A DNA stretch of 46,867 nucleotides from Acidimicrobiia bacterium (lineage in GTDB: Bacteria > Actinomycetota > Acidimicrobiia > Acidimicrobiales > AC-14). The stretch spans positions 1 through 46,867 of the forward strand of contig JAHFUR010000031.1 in assembly GCA_023264995.1 (NCBI GenBank), read 5' to 3'. Below the pieces are notes generated by a model, which worked only from the letters and a program-made list of their open reading frames with translations, had not been told where the DNA came from and ran no database searches. Position numbers and translations under genes: made by a program. Positions within the stretch are counted from its first letter, which is position 1; each line of letters begins with the position of its first letter. Below are positions 31,938 through 44,125 of the stretch, in pieces.

Positions 31938-33311
31938 GTGACCCTCCGGTTCGGCACCGACGGCGTCCGTGGGGTCGCCAACGCCGAGCTCACACCCGAG
32001 CTGGTCCTGGCCCTCGGGCGGGCCGCGGCCCGGGTGCTGGGCGACGGGCCGTTCCTGGTCGGCCGCGACACCCGCATCTCCGGCCCGCTGCTGCAGGCCG
32101 CCCTCTCTGCCGGCCTGGCCGCCGAGGGCGCCGATGTGATCGACCTCGGCGTCCTGCCCACGCCCGGCGTGGCCTGGCTCTCCGCGGCCGACGCCCGGCC
32201 CGCGGCCATGATCTCGGCCTCCCACAACCCGTTCCCCGACAACGGGGTCAAGTTCTTCATGGCCGGCGGCCGCAAGCTGTCCGACGCCACCGAGGCCGCG
32301 CTGGAGACCGAGCTCGACCGGATGATCGCCGAGCCGGGTGCCCACCCCCGCCGCACCGGGCCGGCCCTGGGCCGCCTGGTGGCCGGCGGCGGGCATGACC
32401 GCTACGAGGCCGCGCTGGCGGCGTCGATCGGGGGCCGGCGCCTGGACGGGCTGGCGGTGGTGCTCGACTGCGCCAACGGGGCGGCGAGCCGGGTGGCGCC
32501 CGCCGTGCTGCGGGCCCTCGGCGCCGACGTCACCGTGCTCCACGACACGCCCGACGGGGTCAACATCAACGACGGCTGCGGGTCGACCCACCCCCAGAGC
32601 CTCCAGCGCGAGGTCGTGGCCCGCGGGGCAGCCGTCGGGCTGGCTTTCGACGGCGACGCCGATCGGGTCCTGGCCGTCGACCACAACGGCGCCCTGGTCG
32701 ATGGCGACCAGCTCATCGCCATCTGCGCCCTTGACCGCCGGGCCGGCGGCGGCCTCCCCGGTGACACGGTGGTCGTCACGGTGATGGCCAACCTCGGGTT
32801 CCGCAAGGCCATGGCCGAGCACGGCATCGCCCTCATCGAGACCGACGTGGGTGACCGCTACGTGCTCGAGGAGATGGAAAAGGGCGGCTGGTCGCTCGGT
32901 GGCGAGCAGTCGGGCCACATCATCTTCGGCGACCTGGCCACCACGGGCGACGGCGTTCTCACCGGTTTGCAGGTCCTCGACGTAATGGCCCGCACCGGCC
33001 GGTCGCTCGCTGAGCTGGCCGGGGTGATGGTCCGGCTGCCCCAGATCCTGCGCAATGTGCCCGTGGCCACCCGGGGCCCGAGCCTGCACGCCGCCGAGCA
33101 CCTCACCCGGGCCGTCGATGCCGTGGCCACCGACCTGGGCGAGCGTGGACGGGTACTGGTTCGGGCCAGCGGGACCGAGGCCGTCGTACGGGTCATGGTC
33201 GAGGCCGTCACGGCCGAGGAGGCGGAAGCGGCGTGCGAGTCGCTCTGCCAGGCCGTCCAGCATGCGCTCGGGGGCGAGCCGGCGGGCGCGCAGGCGGCAG
33301 CCGGGGCCTAA
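31938..33311 (+). CDS. glmM: Phosphoglucosamine mutase
   Basis: GlmM converts glucosamine 6-phosphate to glucosamine 1-phosphate for UDP-GlcNAc and peptidoglycan. The phosphoserine is S95 in ISASHNP, the magnesium loop DGDADR is at 238-243, the substrate loop GEQSGH follows, and the C-terminal phosphate loop RASGTEAVVRVMVEA is present. At 457 residues it is of family length. The start is GTG with GGAGG six bases upstream. It sits directly before glmS, which makes its substrate. Confidence 0.97.
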   Translation: MTLRFGTDGVRGVANAELTPELVLALGRAAARVLGDGPFLVGRDTRISGPLLQAALSAGLAAEGADVIDLGVLPTPGVAWLSAADARPAAMISASHNPFPDNGVKFFMAGGRKLSDATEAALETELDRMIAEPGAHPRRTGPALGRLVAGGGHDRYEAALAASIGGRRLDGLAVVLDCANGAASRVAPAVLRALGADVTVLHDTPDGVNINDGCGSTHPQSLQREVVARGAAVGLAFDGDADRVLAVDHNGALVDGDQLIAICALDRRAGGGLPGDTVVVTVMANLGFRKAMAEHGIALIETDVGDRYVLEEMEKGGWSLGGEQSGHIIFGDLATTGDGVLTGLQVLDVMARTGRSLAELAGVMVRLPQILRNVPVATRGPSLHAAEHLTRAVDAVATDLGERGRVLVRASGTEAVVRVMVEAVTAEEAEAACESLCQAVQHALGGEPAGAQAAAGA

Positions 33312-33314
33312 CCT
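33309..33314 (+). promoter_or_regulatory. Candidate -10 box (TAACCT) overlapping the glmM stop
   Basis: The glmM TAA forms the first half of TAACCT, and the glmS ATG follows after six bases with no ribosome binding site. This suggests a leaderless glmS transcript in addition to read-through from glmM. Confidence 0.45.
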
Positions 33315-33320
33315 GGGCCC

Positions 33321-35162
<1,842 letters not shown>

Positions 35163-35178
35163 GCCCGGGTACCCCGCG

Positions 35179-35544
35179 GTGATCGGGATCGGGATCGACA
35201 CGGTGGAGGTCGAGCGGTTCCGGCGGGCGCTGCTGACCCGGCCGGGCATCGCTGACCGCCTGTTCACGCCGGCGGAGCAGGCCTATGGTCGGCGCCAGCG
35301 CGACCCGGCCGAGCGGCTGGCGGCCCGGTTCGCGGCCAAAGAGGCGGTCATGAAGGCGCTCGGGGTCGGGCTGGGGGCGTTCGCCTTCCACGACGTCGAG
35401 GTGGTGAAGGCCCCTTCGGGGGCACCGTCGCTGTCGCTCACCGGGCGGGCGGCCGAGCTGGCGGCCCGGCGGGGCGTCACGTCGTGGCATGTGTCGCTCA
35501 CCCACACCGGCCTCGTCGCCGAAGCCGTCGCTGTCGCCCTGTAG
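35179..35544 (+). CDS. acpS: Holo-[acyl-carrier-protein] synthase
   Basis: AcpS transfers phosphopantetheine from CoA to acyl carrier protein. The magnesium-binding residues are D7 in GIGIDTVEVERF and E55 in RFAAKEAVMKALG. At 121 residues it has the usual length. The GTG at 35179 is chosen because the protein then starts MIGIGID; the frame extends back into glmS without meaning. nnr follows after ten bases. Confidence 0.96.
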   Translation: MIGIGIDTVEVERFRRALLTRPGIADRLFTPAEQAYGRRQRDPAERLAARFAAKEAVMKALGVGLGAFAFHDVEVVKAPSGAPSLSLTGRAAELAARRGVTSWHVSLTHTGLVAEAVAVAL

Positions 35545-35554
35545 AGGCTGACCG

Positions 35555-36913
35555 GTGATCCCCGTCCTCACCCCCGAGGAGATGAGGGCCGTCGACCGGT
35601 CGGCTCCCGAGCCGGTCGAGGTGCTCGTCGACCGGGCCGGTGCCGCCGTGGCCCGGGCCGCCCTGGCCATGATGGGCGGCGCCTACGGCCGGCGGGTCGT
35701 GGTCGTGGCCGGCAAGGGCAACAACGGGGCCGACGGCCGGGTGGCGGCGGAACGGCTTCGGCGCCGGGGTGCCCAGGTGGTGGTGATCGAGGCCGCCGAC
35801 CAGCCCGACCGGCTGCCGGCGTCCGACCTGGTCGTCGACGCGGCCTACGGCACCGGGTCCCGCCGCGGGTACGACGCACCCGACCCGGCCGGCGCGCCGG
35901 TCCTGTCGGTCGACATCCCCTCCGGCGTCGACGGGCTCACCGGCGAGGCCGGGCCGGGGGCGGTCCGGGCCACGGCCACCCTGACGTTCGCCGCGCTCAA
36001 ACCCGGCCTGCTCCTGGCCGCCGGCGCGTCCCTTGCCGGCCGGGTCACCGTGGCCGACATCGGCCTCGACGTCTCGCGGTCGACCATCGGTCTGGTCGAG
36101 GCGTCCGACGCCGGCGCCTGGCTGCCGGCCCGGGCCCGGGAGTCCCACAAGTGGACGACGGCGGTCTGGATGGTCGGTGGGTCCCTGGGGATGACCGGCG
36201 CCGCCGACCTGTCGGCTCGGGCGGCCATGCGGTCGGGCGCGGGCACGGTCCGCCTGGGCGTCCCCGGCCAGGTCCCCAGCCCGCGGTGGGCCGAAGTGGT
36301 CGGTCGCCCGCTCCCCGCCGAGGGGTGGGACGCTGACGTCCTCGCCGATCTGGGGCGCGGCAAAGCGGTGGTGATCGGGCCGGGCCTGGGCCGGTCGGCC
36401 GCCACGGCCGCCGCCGTCCGCCGGCTGCTGGCCGTGACCGACCTGCCGGTCGTGGTCGACGCCGATGCGCTCTTCGCCCTCGGCGCCCTCGACGACCCGG
36501 TCCGCATCCTGCGGGCCCGTCCGGGCCCGACGGTCCTGACACCCCACGACGGGGAGTTCGCCCGGCTCGCCGGCTGCGCGCCCGGCCCCCGTCGCATCTC
36601 CGCCGTCCGCCACCTGGCCTTCACCACGGGCGCGACGGTCCTGCTCAAGGGCCCGACGACCATCGTGGCCGACCCGGCCGGCGAGGTGCTGCTGGCCACG
36701 GCGGGCGACGCCCGCCTGGCAAGCGCCGGCACCGGCGACGTCCTGGCCGGCGTGATCGGTGCCCTCCTGGCCCAAGGGCTGGCGCCCACGCCGGCGGCGG
36801 CCCTGGGCGCCTTCGTGCACGGGACGGCGGCGGGCCTAGGCTGGCGGCGCGGCCTGGTAGCCGGAGACCTGCTCGATCTGCTGCCCGCCGCGTTCGACTC
36901 GCTCGCTCGCTGA
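35555..36913 (+). CDS. nnr: Bifunctional NAD(P)H-hydrate epimerase/dehydratase
   Basis: Nnr repairs hydrated NAD(P)H. Residues 1 to about 200 are the epimerase (YjeF N) domain with GKGNNGADGRVAAERLRRRG and SVDIPSGVDG. The rest is the ATP/ADP-dependent dehydratase (carbohydrate-kinase-like) with TPHDGEFARLAG and SAGTGDVLAGVIGALLAQG. At 452 residues it is somewhat short, but both domains look complete. The GTG start lacks a strong ribosome binding site. Position between acpS and alr is usual for actinobacteria. Confidence 0.95.
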   Translation: MIPVLTPEEMRAVDRSAPEPVEVLVDRAGAAVARAALAMMGGAYGRRVVVVAGKGNNGADGRVAAERLRRRGAQVVVIEAADQPDRLPASDLVVDAAYGTGSRRGYDAPDPAGAPVLSVDIPSGVDGLTGEAGPGAVRATATLTFAALKPGLLLAAGASLAGRVTVADIGLDVSRSTIGLVEASDAGAWLPARARESHKWTTAVWMVGGSLGMTGAADLSARAAMRSGAGTVRLGVPGQVPSPRWAEVVGRPLPAEGWDADVLADLGRGKAVVIGPGLGRSAATAAAVRRLLAVTDLPVVVDADALFALGALDDPVRILRARPGPTVLTPHDGEFARLAGCAPGPRRISAVRHLAFTTGATVLLKGPTTIVADPAGEVLLATAGDARLASAGTGDVLAGVIGALLAQGLAPTPAAALGAFVHGTAAGLGWRRGLVAGDLLDLLPAAFDSLAR

Positions 36914-36933
36914 GCCTCTAGAGAAAGCGGCCC

Positions 36934-37410
36934 ATGCCCCGCAACACGCTCGTGCGCCAGATGATGACGACCGACGTGGTCAGCCTGAGGCCCACCGACA
37001 CGGTCGAAGCCGCGGCCGAGGCGTTGTCGGGCCGGGGGTTGGGCGGCGCACCGGTCGTCGACGACGACGGGGTGGTCATCGGGCTCCTGGAAGACGACGA
37101 CCTGATCGTCCAGGACACGCGGCTGCATTTCCCGACGGTGATCTCGGTGTTCGGGGCCTACCTCGAGCTCCCGTCGTCGCTACGGCATTTCGAGTCGGAT
37201 CTCCGCAAGGCGGTGGGAGCCACCGTCGCCGATGTCATGGACGCCGACGCCCCGACCTGCCGGGAGGACGACACCCTGGAGACCGTCGCCACCAGCCTGC
37301 ACGAGCGCAACGGCTCCCGGATGGCCGTGGTCGACGACGCCGGCCGGTTGGTCGGCATCGTCTCGCGAGGTGACCTGGTGCGGGCCATCGTGGGCGACCG
37401 GGAGGAGTAG
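36934..37410 (+). CDS. CBS-domain pair protein
   Basis: The protein (158 residues) consists of two CBS domains, about 5-62 and 98-154 (VRQMMTTDVVSLRPTDTV; VADVMDADAPTCREDDTL), which together form one Bateman module that usually binds adenine nucleotides. A 35-residue linker between them (FGAYLELPSSLRHFESDLRK) resembles that of other stand-alone CBS proteins. No catalytic domain is attached. It interrupts the nnr-alr neighbourhood, and its last base is shared with the alr start (TAGTG), so the two are translationally coupled. Confidence 0.92.
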   Translation: MPRNTLVRQMMTTDVVSLRPTDTVEAAAEALSGRGLGGAPVVDDDGVVIGLLEDDDLIVQDTRLHFPTVISVFGAYLELPSSLRHFESDLRKAVGATVADVMDADAPTCREDDTLETVATSLHERNGSRMAVVDDAGRLVGIVSRGDLVRAIVGDREE

Positions 37411-38540
37411 TGCTGGCCGGTCGCCGGGCGTGGGCCGAGGTCGACCTCGGCGCCATCCGGCACAACGCAGCAACGCTGGCGGCGCTGGTCGGGCCGGCCG
37501 GCCTGTGCGCCGTCGTCAAAGCCGGCGGGTACGGCCACGGGTCGGTGGCCGTGGCCCGGGCCGCCATCGAGGGCGGGGCGTCGTGGCTGGCCGTCGCCCT
37601 GGTGGAAGAGGGCGAGGTCCTCCGCCGGCACGGGATCGACGCGCCGGTCCTGCTGCTGTCCGAGCCGCCGGTCGACGCCATGGGCGACGTGGTGGCGCTC
37701 ACCCTGACACCGACGCTCTACACCGAGGAGGGTGTCGAGGCCGCGGCCAAGGCGGTCGTCGCCGCGGGCGCGGCACCGCTCAGCGTCCACGTCAAGGTCG
37801 ACACCGGGATGCACCGCGTCGGCGCCAGCGCCGAGGGCGCGCTGGTCGTGGCCCGGTCCGTTGCCGATCGGCCCGAGCTGGTCTTCGGTGGTCTCTGGAC
37901 CCATTTCGCGGTCGCCGACGACCCGAGCCTTCCCTTCACCGGCGAACAGTGCGCCCGCTTCGATGCCGTCGTCGCCCACCTGGGCGCGGCCGGGCTGCGG
38001 CCCTCACTGCTGCATGCGTGCAACTCCGCAGGCGCGCTGGCCTTTCCTGCCGCCCGCCACGATCTGGTCCGCTGCGGCATCGCCCTCTACGGCGTCGCCC
38101 CCAGCCCGGCGATGGCGGCCACCGACCTCGGGGCCCGCCTCCGGCCGGCGCTGTCCTTGCGGGCACGGGTGTCCTACGTCAAGCAGGTGGCCGCCGGCGA
38201 GGCCGTCTCCTACGGGTTGCGCCGACCGCTGGAGCGGGCCGCCACCGTCGCCACCGTTCCCGTGGGCTACGCCGACGGGGTGCCGTGGCGCCTGGGCGTG
38301 ACCGGCGGTGAGGTCCTGATCGGCGGCCGCCGGCGGCCGCTGGCCGGCAGCGTGACCATGGACCAGATCCTCGTGGACTGCGGCGACGATACCGGGGTGC
38401 TCGCCGGCGACGAGGTGGTGCTCATCGGCCGCCAGGGCACCGAGCAGATCACCGCCTGGGACTGGGCCACCAAGGTCGGCACCATCGCCTATGAGATCCT
38501 GTGCGGCATCGGGCCCCGCGTCCCGAAGCTCTACGCGTGA
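37410..38540 (+). CDS. alr: Alanine racemase
   Basis: Alr supplies D-alanine for peptidoglycan. The PLP lysine is K37 in [11 protein letters not shown]; most relatives read AVVKADAYGHG or AVVKADGYGHG, so the Asp-to-Gly change next to the lysine is unusual. The second catalytic residue is Y268 in [11 protein letters not shown], and [11 protein letters not shown] follows. The length of 376 is normal. The GTG overlaps the stop of the CBS gene. Loss of activity is not expected, because both catalytic residues remain. Confidence 0.96.
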   Translation: MLAGRRAWAEVDLGAIRHNAATLAALVGPAGLCAVVKAGGYGHGSVAVARAAIEGGASWLAVALVEEGEVLRRHGIDAPVLLLSEPPVDAMGDVVALTLTPTLYTEEGVEAAAKAVVAAGAAPLSVHVKVDTGMHRVGASAEGALVVARSVADRPELVFGGLWTHFAVADDPSLPFTGEQCARFDAVVAHLGAAGLRPSLLHACNSAGALAFPAARHDLVRCGIALYGVAPSPAMAATDLGARLRPALSLRARVSYVKQVAAGEAVSYGLRRPLERAATVATVPVGYADGVPWRLGVTGGEVLIGGRRRPLAGSVTMDQILVDCGDDTGVLAGDEVVLIGRQGTEQITAWDWATKVGTIAYEILCGIGPRVPKLYA

Positions 38541-38553
38541 CCGGAGGTACCGG

Positions 38554-38559
38554 TACCAT
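38554..38559 (+). promoter_or_regulatory. Candidate -10 box (TACCAT) of the uracil-DNA glycosylase gene
   Basis: TACCAT preceded by GG lies seven bases before GTG 38567. This spacing supports that GTG as a leaderless start, rather than the GTG at 38537 that overlaps the alr stop. Confidence 0.4.
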
Positions 38560-38566
38560 CGTCGCC

Positions 38567-39115
38567 GTGCCGGCCCTGGCCGAAGTCGAGCGGGAGGCGA
38601 AGGCCTGCACCCGTTGCCCGCTGGCGGGCGGGCGGACGCAGGTGGTCTTCGGCGTCGGCGACGCCACCGCCGACCTGATGTTCGTCGGCGAGGCCCCGGG
38701 CCAGCAGGAGGACCTCAAGGGGGAGCCGTTCGTCGGCCGTTCCGGCCAGTTGCTCGACAAGCTGGTGTTCGAGGAGATGGGCCTGACGCGGGACCGCTTC
38801 TACATCGCCAACACGGTGAAGTGCCGGCCCCCCGGCAACCGTGACCCCCAGCCGGCGGAGATCGCGGCTTGCGGGCCATGGTTGGAGGCCCAGGTCGACC
38901 TGATCGACCCGAAGGTGGTTGTCACCCTCGGGAACTTCGCGGCCAAGCTGCTGCTCAACACCACCGAGGGCATCACCCGGTTGCGGGGCCGGGCCTACCC
39001 CTACCGCCGGGGTGTCCTGGTCCCCACTTTCCACCCGGCCGCGGTGCTCCGCGGCGCCGGCGACCTGGCCGCCCAGATGCGCGCCGACCTGGTGCGGGCC
39101 AAGGCCTTCCTGTGA
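38567..39115 (+). CDS. Uracil-DNA glycosylase, family 4 (iron-sulfur)
   Basis: The enzyme removes uracil from DNA. With the start at 38567 it has 182 residues, and the four cluster cysteines are C14, C17, C86 and C102, the spacing expected for a family 4 [4Fe-4S] enzyme. Motif 1 is [20 protein letters not shown], and motif 2 is HPAAVLR. An alternative GTG at 38537 overlaps the alr stop and adds ten residues. The gene stands between alr and tsaE, which are close neighbours in many actinobacteria. Its stop codon lies in the first base triplet of a tandem repeat. Confidence 0.94.
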   Translation: MPALAEVEREAKACTRCPLAGGRTQVVFGVGDATADLMFVGEAPGQQEDLKGEPFVGRSGQLLDKLVFEEMGLTRDRFYIANTVKCRPPGNRDPQPAEIAACGPWLEAQVDLIDPKVVVTLGNFAAKLLLNTTEGITRLRGRAYPYRRGVLVPTFHPAAVLRGAGDLAAQMRADLVRAKAFL

Positions 39116-39248
39116 CCGGCCCGGGAGGCCGGTCCCGAGGGCGCTCACTGGTCCACACTCGTCGTGGGAGTGTGGACCAGTGACCGGCCCGGGAGGCCGG
39201 TCCCGAGGGCGCTCACTGGTCCACACTCGTCGTGGGAGTGTGGACCAG
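39113..39248. repeat. Perfect 68-bp tandem duplication with paired hairpins
   Basis: Bases 39113-39180 and 39181-39248 are identical. Each unit contains a small hairpin (GACCGGCC, loop CGGGA, GGCCGGTC) and a large one with 16-bp arms TCACTGGTCCACACTC and GAGTGTGGACCAGTGA around a seven-base loop. The arms of the large hairpins run three bases into the following unit. The unit begins at the glycosylase stop codon, and the second large hairpin ends across the tsaE GTG start. The unit length of 68 is not a multiple of three. No other copy was found in the window. Confidence 0.95.
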
Positions 39249-39727
39249 TGATCACTGCGGCCACCACATCGGTCGACGCCACCCGCGCCCTGGCCGCCGA
39301 GATCGCGGCGTTGGCCCGTCCGGGCGACCTGGTGGTCCTGGCCGGCGACCTGGGCACGGGGAAGACGGCCTTCGCCCAGGGCTTCGCCCACGGCCTGGGG
39401 GTCGACGAGCAGGTCACCAGCCCGGCGTTCATCCTCGTGCGCACCTACGAGGGCCGTATCCCGCTTGTCCACCTCGACGTCTACCGTCTTGACACCATGC
39501 AGGAACTGGTCGACCTGGGCATCGCCGAACTGCTCGACGAGGGGGCGGTGACCCTGATCGAGTGGGGCGACGCCGTCGCTCCCGGCCTCCCGGCCGACTT
39601 CCTTGAAGTCCGGCTCGAAGCGGGCGCCGGTGCCGACGAGCGTGTCCTTACCATCAGGTCCGTCGGGCCCGGCTGGCCGCCGCGGGCCGACGCCCTTCGC
39701 GTCGCCGTCGCGCCGTGGGTGGTCTGA
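39248..39727 (+). CDS. tsaE: tRNA t6A modification ATPase TsaE
   Basis: TsaE is the ATPase that works with TsaB and TsaD to make threonylcarbamoyladenosine at tRNA position 37. Walker A is GDLGTGKT at 33-40; TSPAFILVRTYEG and HLDVYRL follow. The GTG at 39248 gives 159 residues, normal for the family; the frame also continues upstream through the repeat. No ribosome binding site is present, and the start codon is inside a hairpin arm, so initiation is probably affected by this structure. Confidence 0.93.
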   Translation: MITAATTSVDATRALAAEIAALARPGDLVVLAGDLGTGKTAFAQGFAHGLGVDEQVTSPAFILVRTYEGRIPLVHLDVYRLDTMQELVDLGIAELLDEGAVTLIEWGDAVAPGLPADFLEVRLEAGAGADERVLTIRSVGPGWPPRADALRVAVAPWVV

Positions 39728-39731
39728 CACC

Positions 39732-40436
39732 GTGCTGATCCTGGGCATCGAGACGGCCACCATCCAGGTGGGATGTGCCATCGGAGGCCACGAGGGCGTC
39801 CTGGCCTCGTTCCATGCGGCCAAGGGCCGGCGCCATGTGGAGACGCTGGTCCCGGCCATCGAGTTCATGTGCAAGCAGGCCCAGATCGACCTGAGCGAGA
39901 TCAGCGTTGTGGCCGTCGATGTCGGCCCCGGCCTGTTCAGCGGCCTGCGGGTCGGCGTCTCGGCGGCGAAGGCGCTGGCCCAGGCGCTCCGCGTGCCCAC
40001 CATCGGGATCTCCAGCCTCGACCTGCTGGCCTTCCCGGTCCGCTACACCAACCGCCTGATCGTCCCGGCCATCGACGCTCGACGGGGCGAGCTGTTCTAC
40101 GCCTTCTACCGACAGGTGCCCGGGGGCGCCCAGCGCCTCTCGCCCTACCAGGTGGGGTCGCCCGACGACCTGGCGTCGGAGCTGCTGGCCCGGGGCGAGG
40201 ACTGCTTGGTCGTGGGCGACGGCGCCCTGCGCTACCCGCACATCCTCACCGAGGTGTCCGGCGCCGAGGCCGGTGACGGGACGTCGGCGTTCCCGTCGGC
40301 GGCGTCCCTCGTCGAGCTGGCCCATGCGCAGGCCCTACGTGAGCAGTTCTGCCAGCCCTGGGAGCTGCAGCCGCTCTACCTGCGCAAGAGCGACGCCGAG
40401 ATCAACTGGACCGCGGCCGTCGACCGGGCGAGGTAA
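39732..40436 (+). CDS. tsaB: tRNA t6A modification protein TsaB
   Basis: TsaB (234 residues) is the non-catalytic partner of TsaD in t6A synthesis. It has the ASKHA-type start MLILGIETATIQVGCAIGG and DVGPGLFSGLRVGVSAAKALA. The GTG at 39732 is four bases after the tsaE stop; the longer in-frame extension upstream overlaps tsaE and is rejected. Its stop overlaps the rimI ATG as TAATG. Confidence 0.94.
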   Translation: MLILGIETATIQVGCAIGGHEGVLASFHAAKGRRHVETLVPAIEFMCKQAQIDLSEISVVAVDVGPGLFSGLRVGVSAAKALAQALRVPTIGISSLDLLAFPVRYTNRLIVPAIDARRGELFYAFYRQVPGGAQRLSPYQVGSPDDLASELLARGEDCLVVGDGALRYPHILTEVSGAEAGDGTSAFPSAASLVELAHAQALREQFCQPWELQPLYLRKSDAEINWTAAVDRAR

Positions 40437-40999
40437 TGGCGCAGGTCCGGCGGGACGACGTTCCCGAGCCGCTGGTGGTGCACATCGTCCCCATGCGCCG
40501 GCGCCACCTCCGCTCGGTCCTGAAGATCGAGGCCCAGGTTTACGCCCGGCCATGGTCCCTGAGCCTCTTCGTGAGCGAGATGGCCATGCGCACGAGCCGG
40601 GCGTACTACGTGGCCCGGGTCAACGGGGTGCTCTGCGGCTATGGGGGCCTGATGGTGAGCGAGGAGGACGGCCACGTGACCACCCTGGCCGTCGACCCCG
40701 CGTGGCACCGCAACAAGATCGCCACCCGGCTGCTGCTCACGCTGGCCCGCACGGCAGTTCGCCGTGGAGCGGTGAACCTCACCCTGGAGGTCCGGGTCGG
40801 CAATGTCGCGGCCCAGGAGATGTACCGCCGGTTCGGGTTCCGGCCCGCCGGTATCCGCAAGAACTACTACGTGGAGACGAACGAGGACGCGCTGGTCATG
40901 TGGGCCCACGACGTGAACACGCCGGAGTACGCCCGGCGCCTGGCCGAGATCGAGGCCGGCGTCCCCGGCGTGACCCTGATCAGCGAGGGCCTACGGTGA
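40436..40999 (+). CDS. rimI: Ribosomal-protein-alanine N-acetyltransferase family protein
   Basis: This GNAT-fold acetyltransferase (187 residues) has the acetyl-CoA loop HRNKIATRLLLTLAR and the C-terminal NVAAQEMYRRFGFRPAGIRKNYY typical of RimI. In E. coli RimI acetylates the N terminus of S18; broader N-terminal acetylation is known in actinobacteria. It lies between tsaB and tsaD, as in many actinobacteria, and both ends overlap the neighbours. About 17 extra residues at the start and 25 at the end extend the usual 150. Confidence 0.92.
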   Translation: MAQVRRDDVPEPLVVHIVPMRRRHLRSVLKIEAQVYARPWSLSLFVSEMAMRTSRAYYVARVNGVLCGYGGLMVSEEDGHVTTLAVDPAWHRNKIATRLLLTLARTAVRRGAVNLTLEVRVGNVAAQEMYRRFGFRPAGIRKNYYVETNEDALVMWAHDVNTPEYARRLAEIEAGVPGVTLISEGLR

Positions 41000-42003
41000 C
41001 AGGCATGGCCGACCAGTTCCTCGTGCTCGGGATCGAGACGTCGTGCGACGAGACGGCGGCGGCCATCGTCGCCAACGGCGACACGGTGATCTCCTCGGTG
41101 GTGTCCAGCCAGGTCGACCTCCACGCCCGCTACGGCGGGGTCGTCCCCGAGATCGCCAGCCGGGCCCACGTCGAGATGCTGACGCCGGCCGTCGCCCAGG
41201 CTCTCGTCGAGGCCGGGCTCGAGGGCTCCCAGCTCCACGCCGTCGCCGCCACGGTGGGCCCGGGCCTGGCCGGCGCCCTGCTGGTGGGGATCAGCGCGGC
41301 CAAGGCCTACGCGCTGGCGTGGGACCTGCCGTTCGTCGGCGTGAACCACATGGAGGCCCACCTCTACGCCTCGTTCCTGGAGGAGCCCGACCTCGAGCCC
41401 CCGCTGGTCGTGCTCCTCGTCTCGGGGGGCCACACCCTCCTGGTGGCCATGGACGACCACGGGCGGTACCGGCTCCTGGGCACCACGGTCGACGACGCGG
41501 TGGGGGAAGCGTTCGACAAGGTGGCCCGCGTCATGGGCCTCGGGTACCCGGGCGGCCCGGTCATCGACCGTGTCGCCCTCACCGGCGACCCCACGGCGGT
41601 GAAGTTCCCCCGGGCCATGCCCGAGGGCCTGGACTTCTCCCTGAGCGGGCTGAAGACAGCGGTGATCCGCTACGTCCGCGACAACCCCGACGCCCCTGTG
41701 GCCGATGTGGCCGCGTCGTTCCAGGCCGCGGTGGTCGACGTGCTCATCGACAAGACCCGGCGGGCGGTGGCCGAGGTGGGGGCCAACACGGTATGCATCG
41801 GTGGCGGCGTGGCCGCCAACTCGCTGCTCCGGGAGCGCATGCTCGACCTGGCCACCGAGGATGGCCTGCGCTGCTTCCTCCCCAGCCGGTCGATGTGCAC
41901 CGACAACGCGGCCATGGTGGCCGCCGCCGCGTGGTGGCGCTACAAGGCCGACGGCCCCACCCCCCTCGACATCGGCGCGCAGCCCAACCTGCGGCTGGCG
42001 TAG
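40996..42003 (+). CDS. tsaD: tRNA t6A threonylcarbamoyltransferase TsaD
   Basis: TsaD is the catalytic subunit for t6A37. The metal-binding histidines are H118 and H122 in [32 protein letters not shown] and the [15 protein letters not shown] motif are all present. The GTG at 40996 overlaps the rimI stop (GTGA) and has GAGGG six bases upstream; ATG 41005, three codons on, is an alternative. At 335 residues it is of normal length. A GC-rich inverted repeat (42009-42015 with 42050-42056) follows, without a T-run. Confidence 0.96.
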   Translation: MTGMADQFLVLGIETSCDETAAAIVANGDTVISSVVSSQVDLHARYGGVVPEIASRAHVEMLTPAVAQALVEAGLEGSQLHAVAATVGPGLAGALLVGISAAKAYALAWDLPFVGVNHMEAHLYASFLEEPDLEPPLVVLLVSGGHTLLVAMDDHGRYRLLGTTVDDAVGEAFDKVARVMGLGYPGGPVIDRVALTGDPTAVKFPRAMPEGLDFSLSGLKTAVIRYVRDNPDAPVADVAASFQAAVVDVLIDKTRRAVAEVGANTVCIGGGVAANSLLRERMLDLATEDGLRCFLPSRSMCTDNAAMVAAAAWWRYKADGPTPLDIGAQPNLRLA

Positions 42004-42077
42004 ATCCCGCGGGGCGGTACCCGTTCCGGTGCGCCGACGCGGGCAGGGGGCCCCGCCCCAGGGACATCCCGGCCCGG

Positions 42078-42106
42078 TTGCCGAGGGACGGGACCCCGGC
42101 TATCGT
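42078..42106 (+). promoter_or_regulatory. groESL promoter
   Basis: A -35 box TTGCCG (42078-42083) and a -10 box TATCGT (42101-42106) are separated by 17 bases, the ideal spacing for a housekeeping sigma factor. The expected transcription start falls within the CIRCE element directly downstream. It is the best two-box promoter in the window. Confidence 0.7.
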
Positions 42107-42132
42107 TAGCACTCGACACACGAGAGTGCTAA
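42106..42132. promoter_or_regulatory. CIRCE operator (HrcA site)
   Basis: The 9-base arms TTAGCACTC (42106-42114) and GAGTGCTAA (42124-42132) with a nine-base spacer match the CIRCE consensus perfectly. CIRCE is the operator of the heat-shock repressor HrcA. It overlaps the -10 box and expected start, so HrcA binding should block groESL transcription. hrcA itself is not in the window. Confidence 0.96.
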
Positions 42133-42166
42133 GTACTCCCTTTCGTCCTATGGAGGTCGAACCGAC

Positions 42167-42463
42167 ATGAACCTCAAGCCCCTCGACGACCGCATTGTCG
42201 TCCGCCCCAACGAGGCTGAGCAGACCACCGTCAGCGGCCTGGTCATTCCCGACACCGCCAAGGAGAAGCCCCAGAAGGGTGCCGTCCTCGCCGTCGGCCC
42301 CGGCCGGCGCTCCGAGCAGACCGGCGAGATCATCCCGCTCGACGTCAAGGCTGGCGACACCGTCGTCTACAGCAAGTACGGCGGCACCGAGATCACCGTC
42401 GATGGCGAGGACCTGCTGATCCTGTCCAGCCGCGACGTCCTCGCTGTTGTCGACGGCAAGTAG
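42167..42463 (+). CDS. groES: Co-chaperonin GroES
   Basis: GroES (98 residues) caps the GroEL folding chamber. [20 protein letters not shown] and the mobile-loop region [16 protein letters not shown] are diagnostic; [19 protein letters not shown] follows near the end. GGAGG precedes the ATG. The gene is controlled by the CIRCE element 34 bases upstream and is followed by groEL after seven bases. Confidence 0.98.
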   Translation: MNLKPLDDRIVVRPNEAEQTTVSGLVIPDTAKEKPQKGAVLAVGPGRRSEQTGEIIPLDVKAGDTVVYSKYGGTEITVDGEDLLILSSRDVLAVVDGK

Positions 42464-42467
42464 GTAG

Positions 42468-44111
<1,644 letters not shown>

Positions 44112-44125
44112 TCCCGCTCCGAGGA

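Noticed and set aside
33312-33320. glmS ribozyme before glmS
   Set aside because: Only nine bases separate glmM and glmS, too short for the ribozyme, and it would have to overlap the glmM coding end.
39113-39248. CRISPR array suggested by the repeat
   Set aside because: The two 68-bp units are directly joined and identical, with no variable spacers and no cas genes.
39489-39494. TTGACA inside tsaE as an internal promoter
   Set aside because: No matching -10 sequence and it is inside the coding region.
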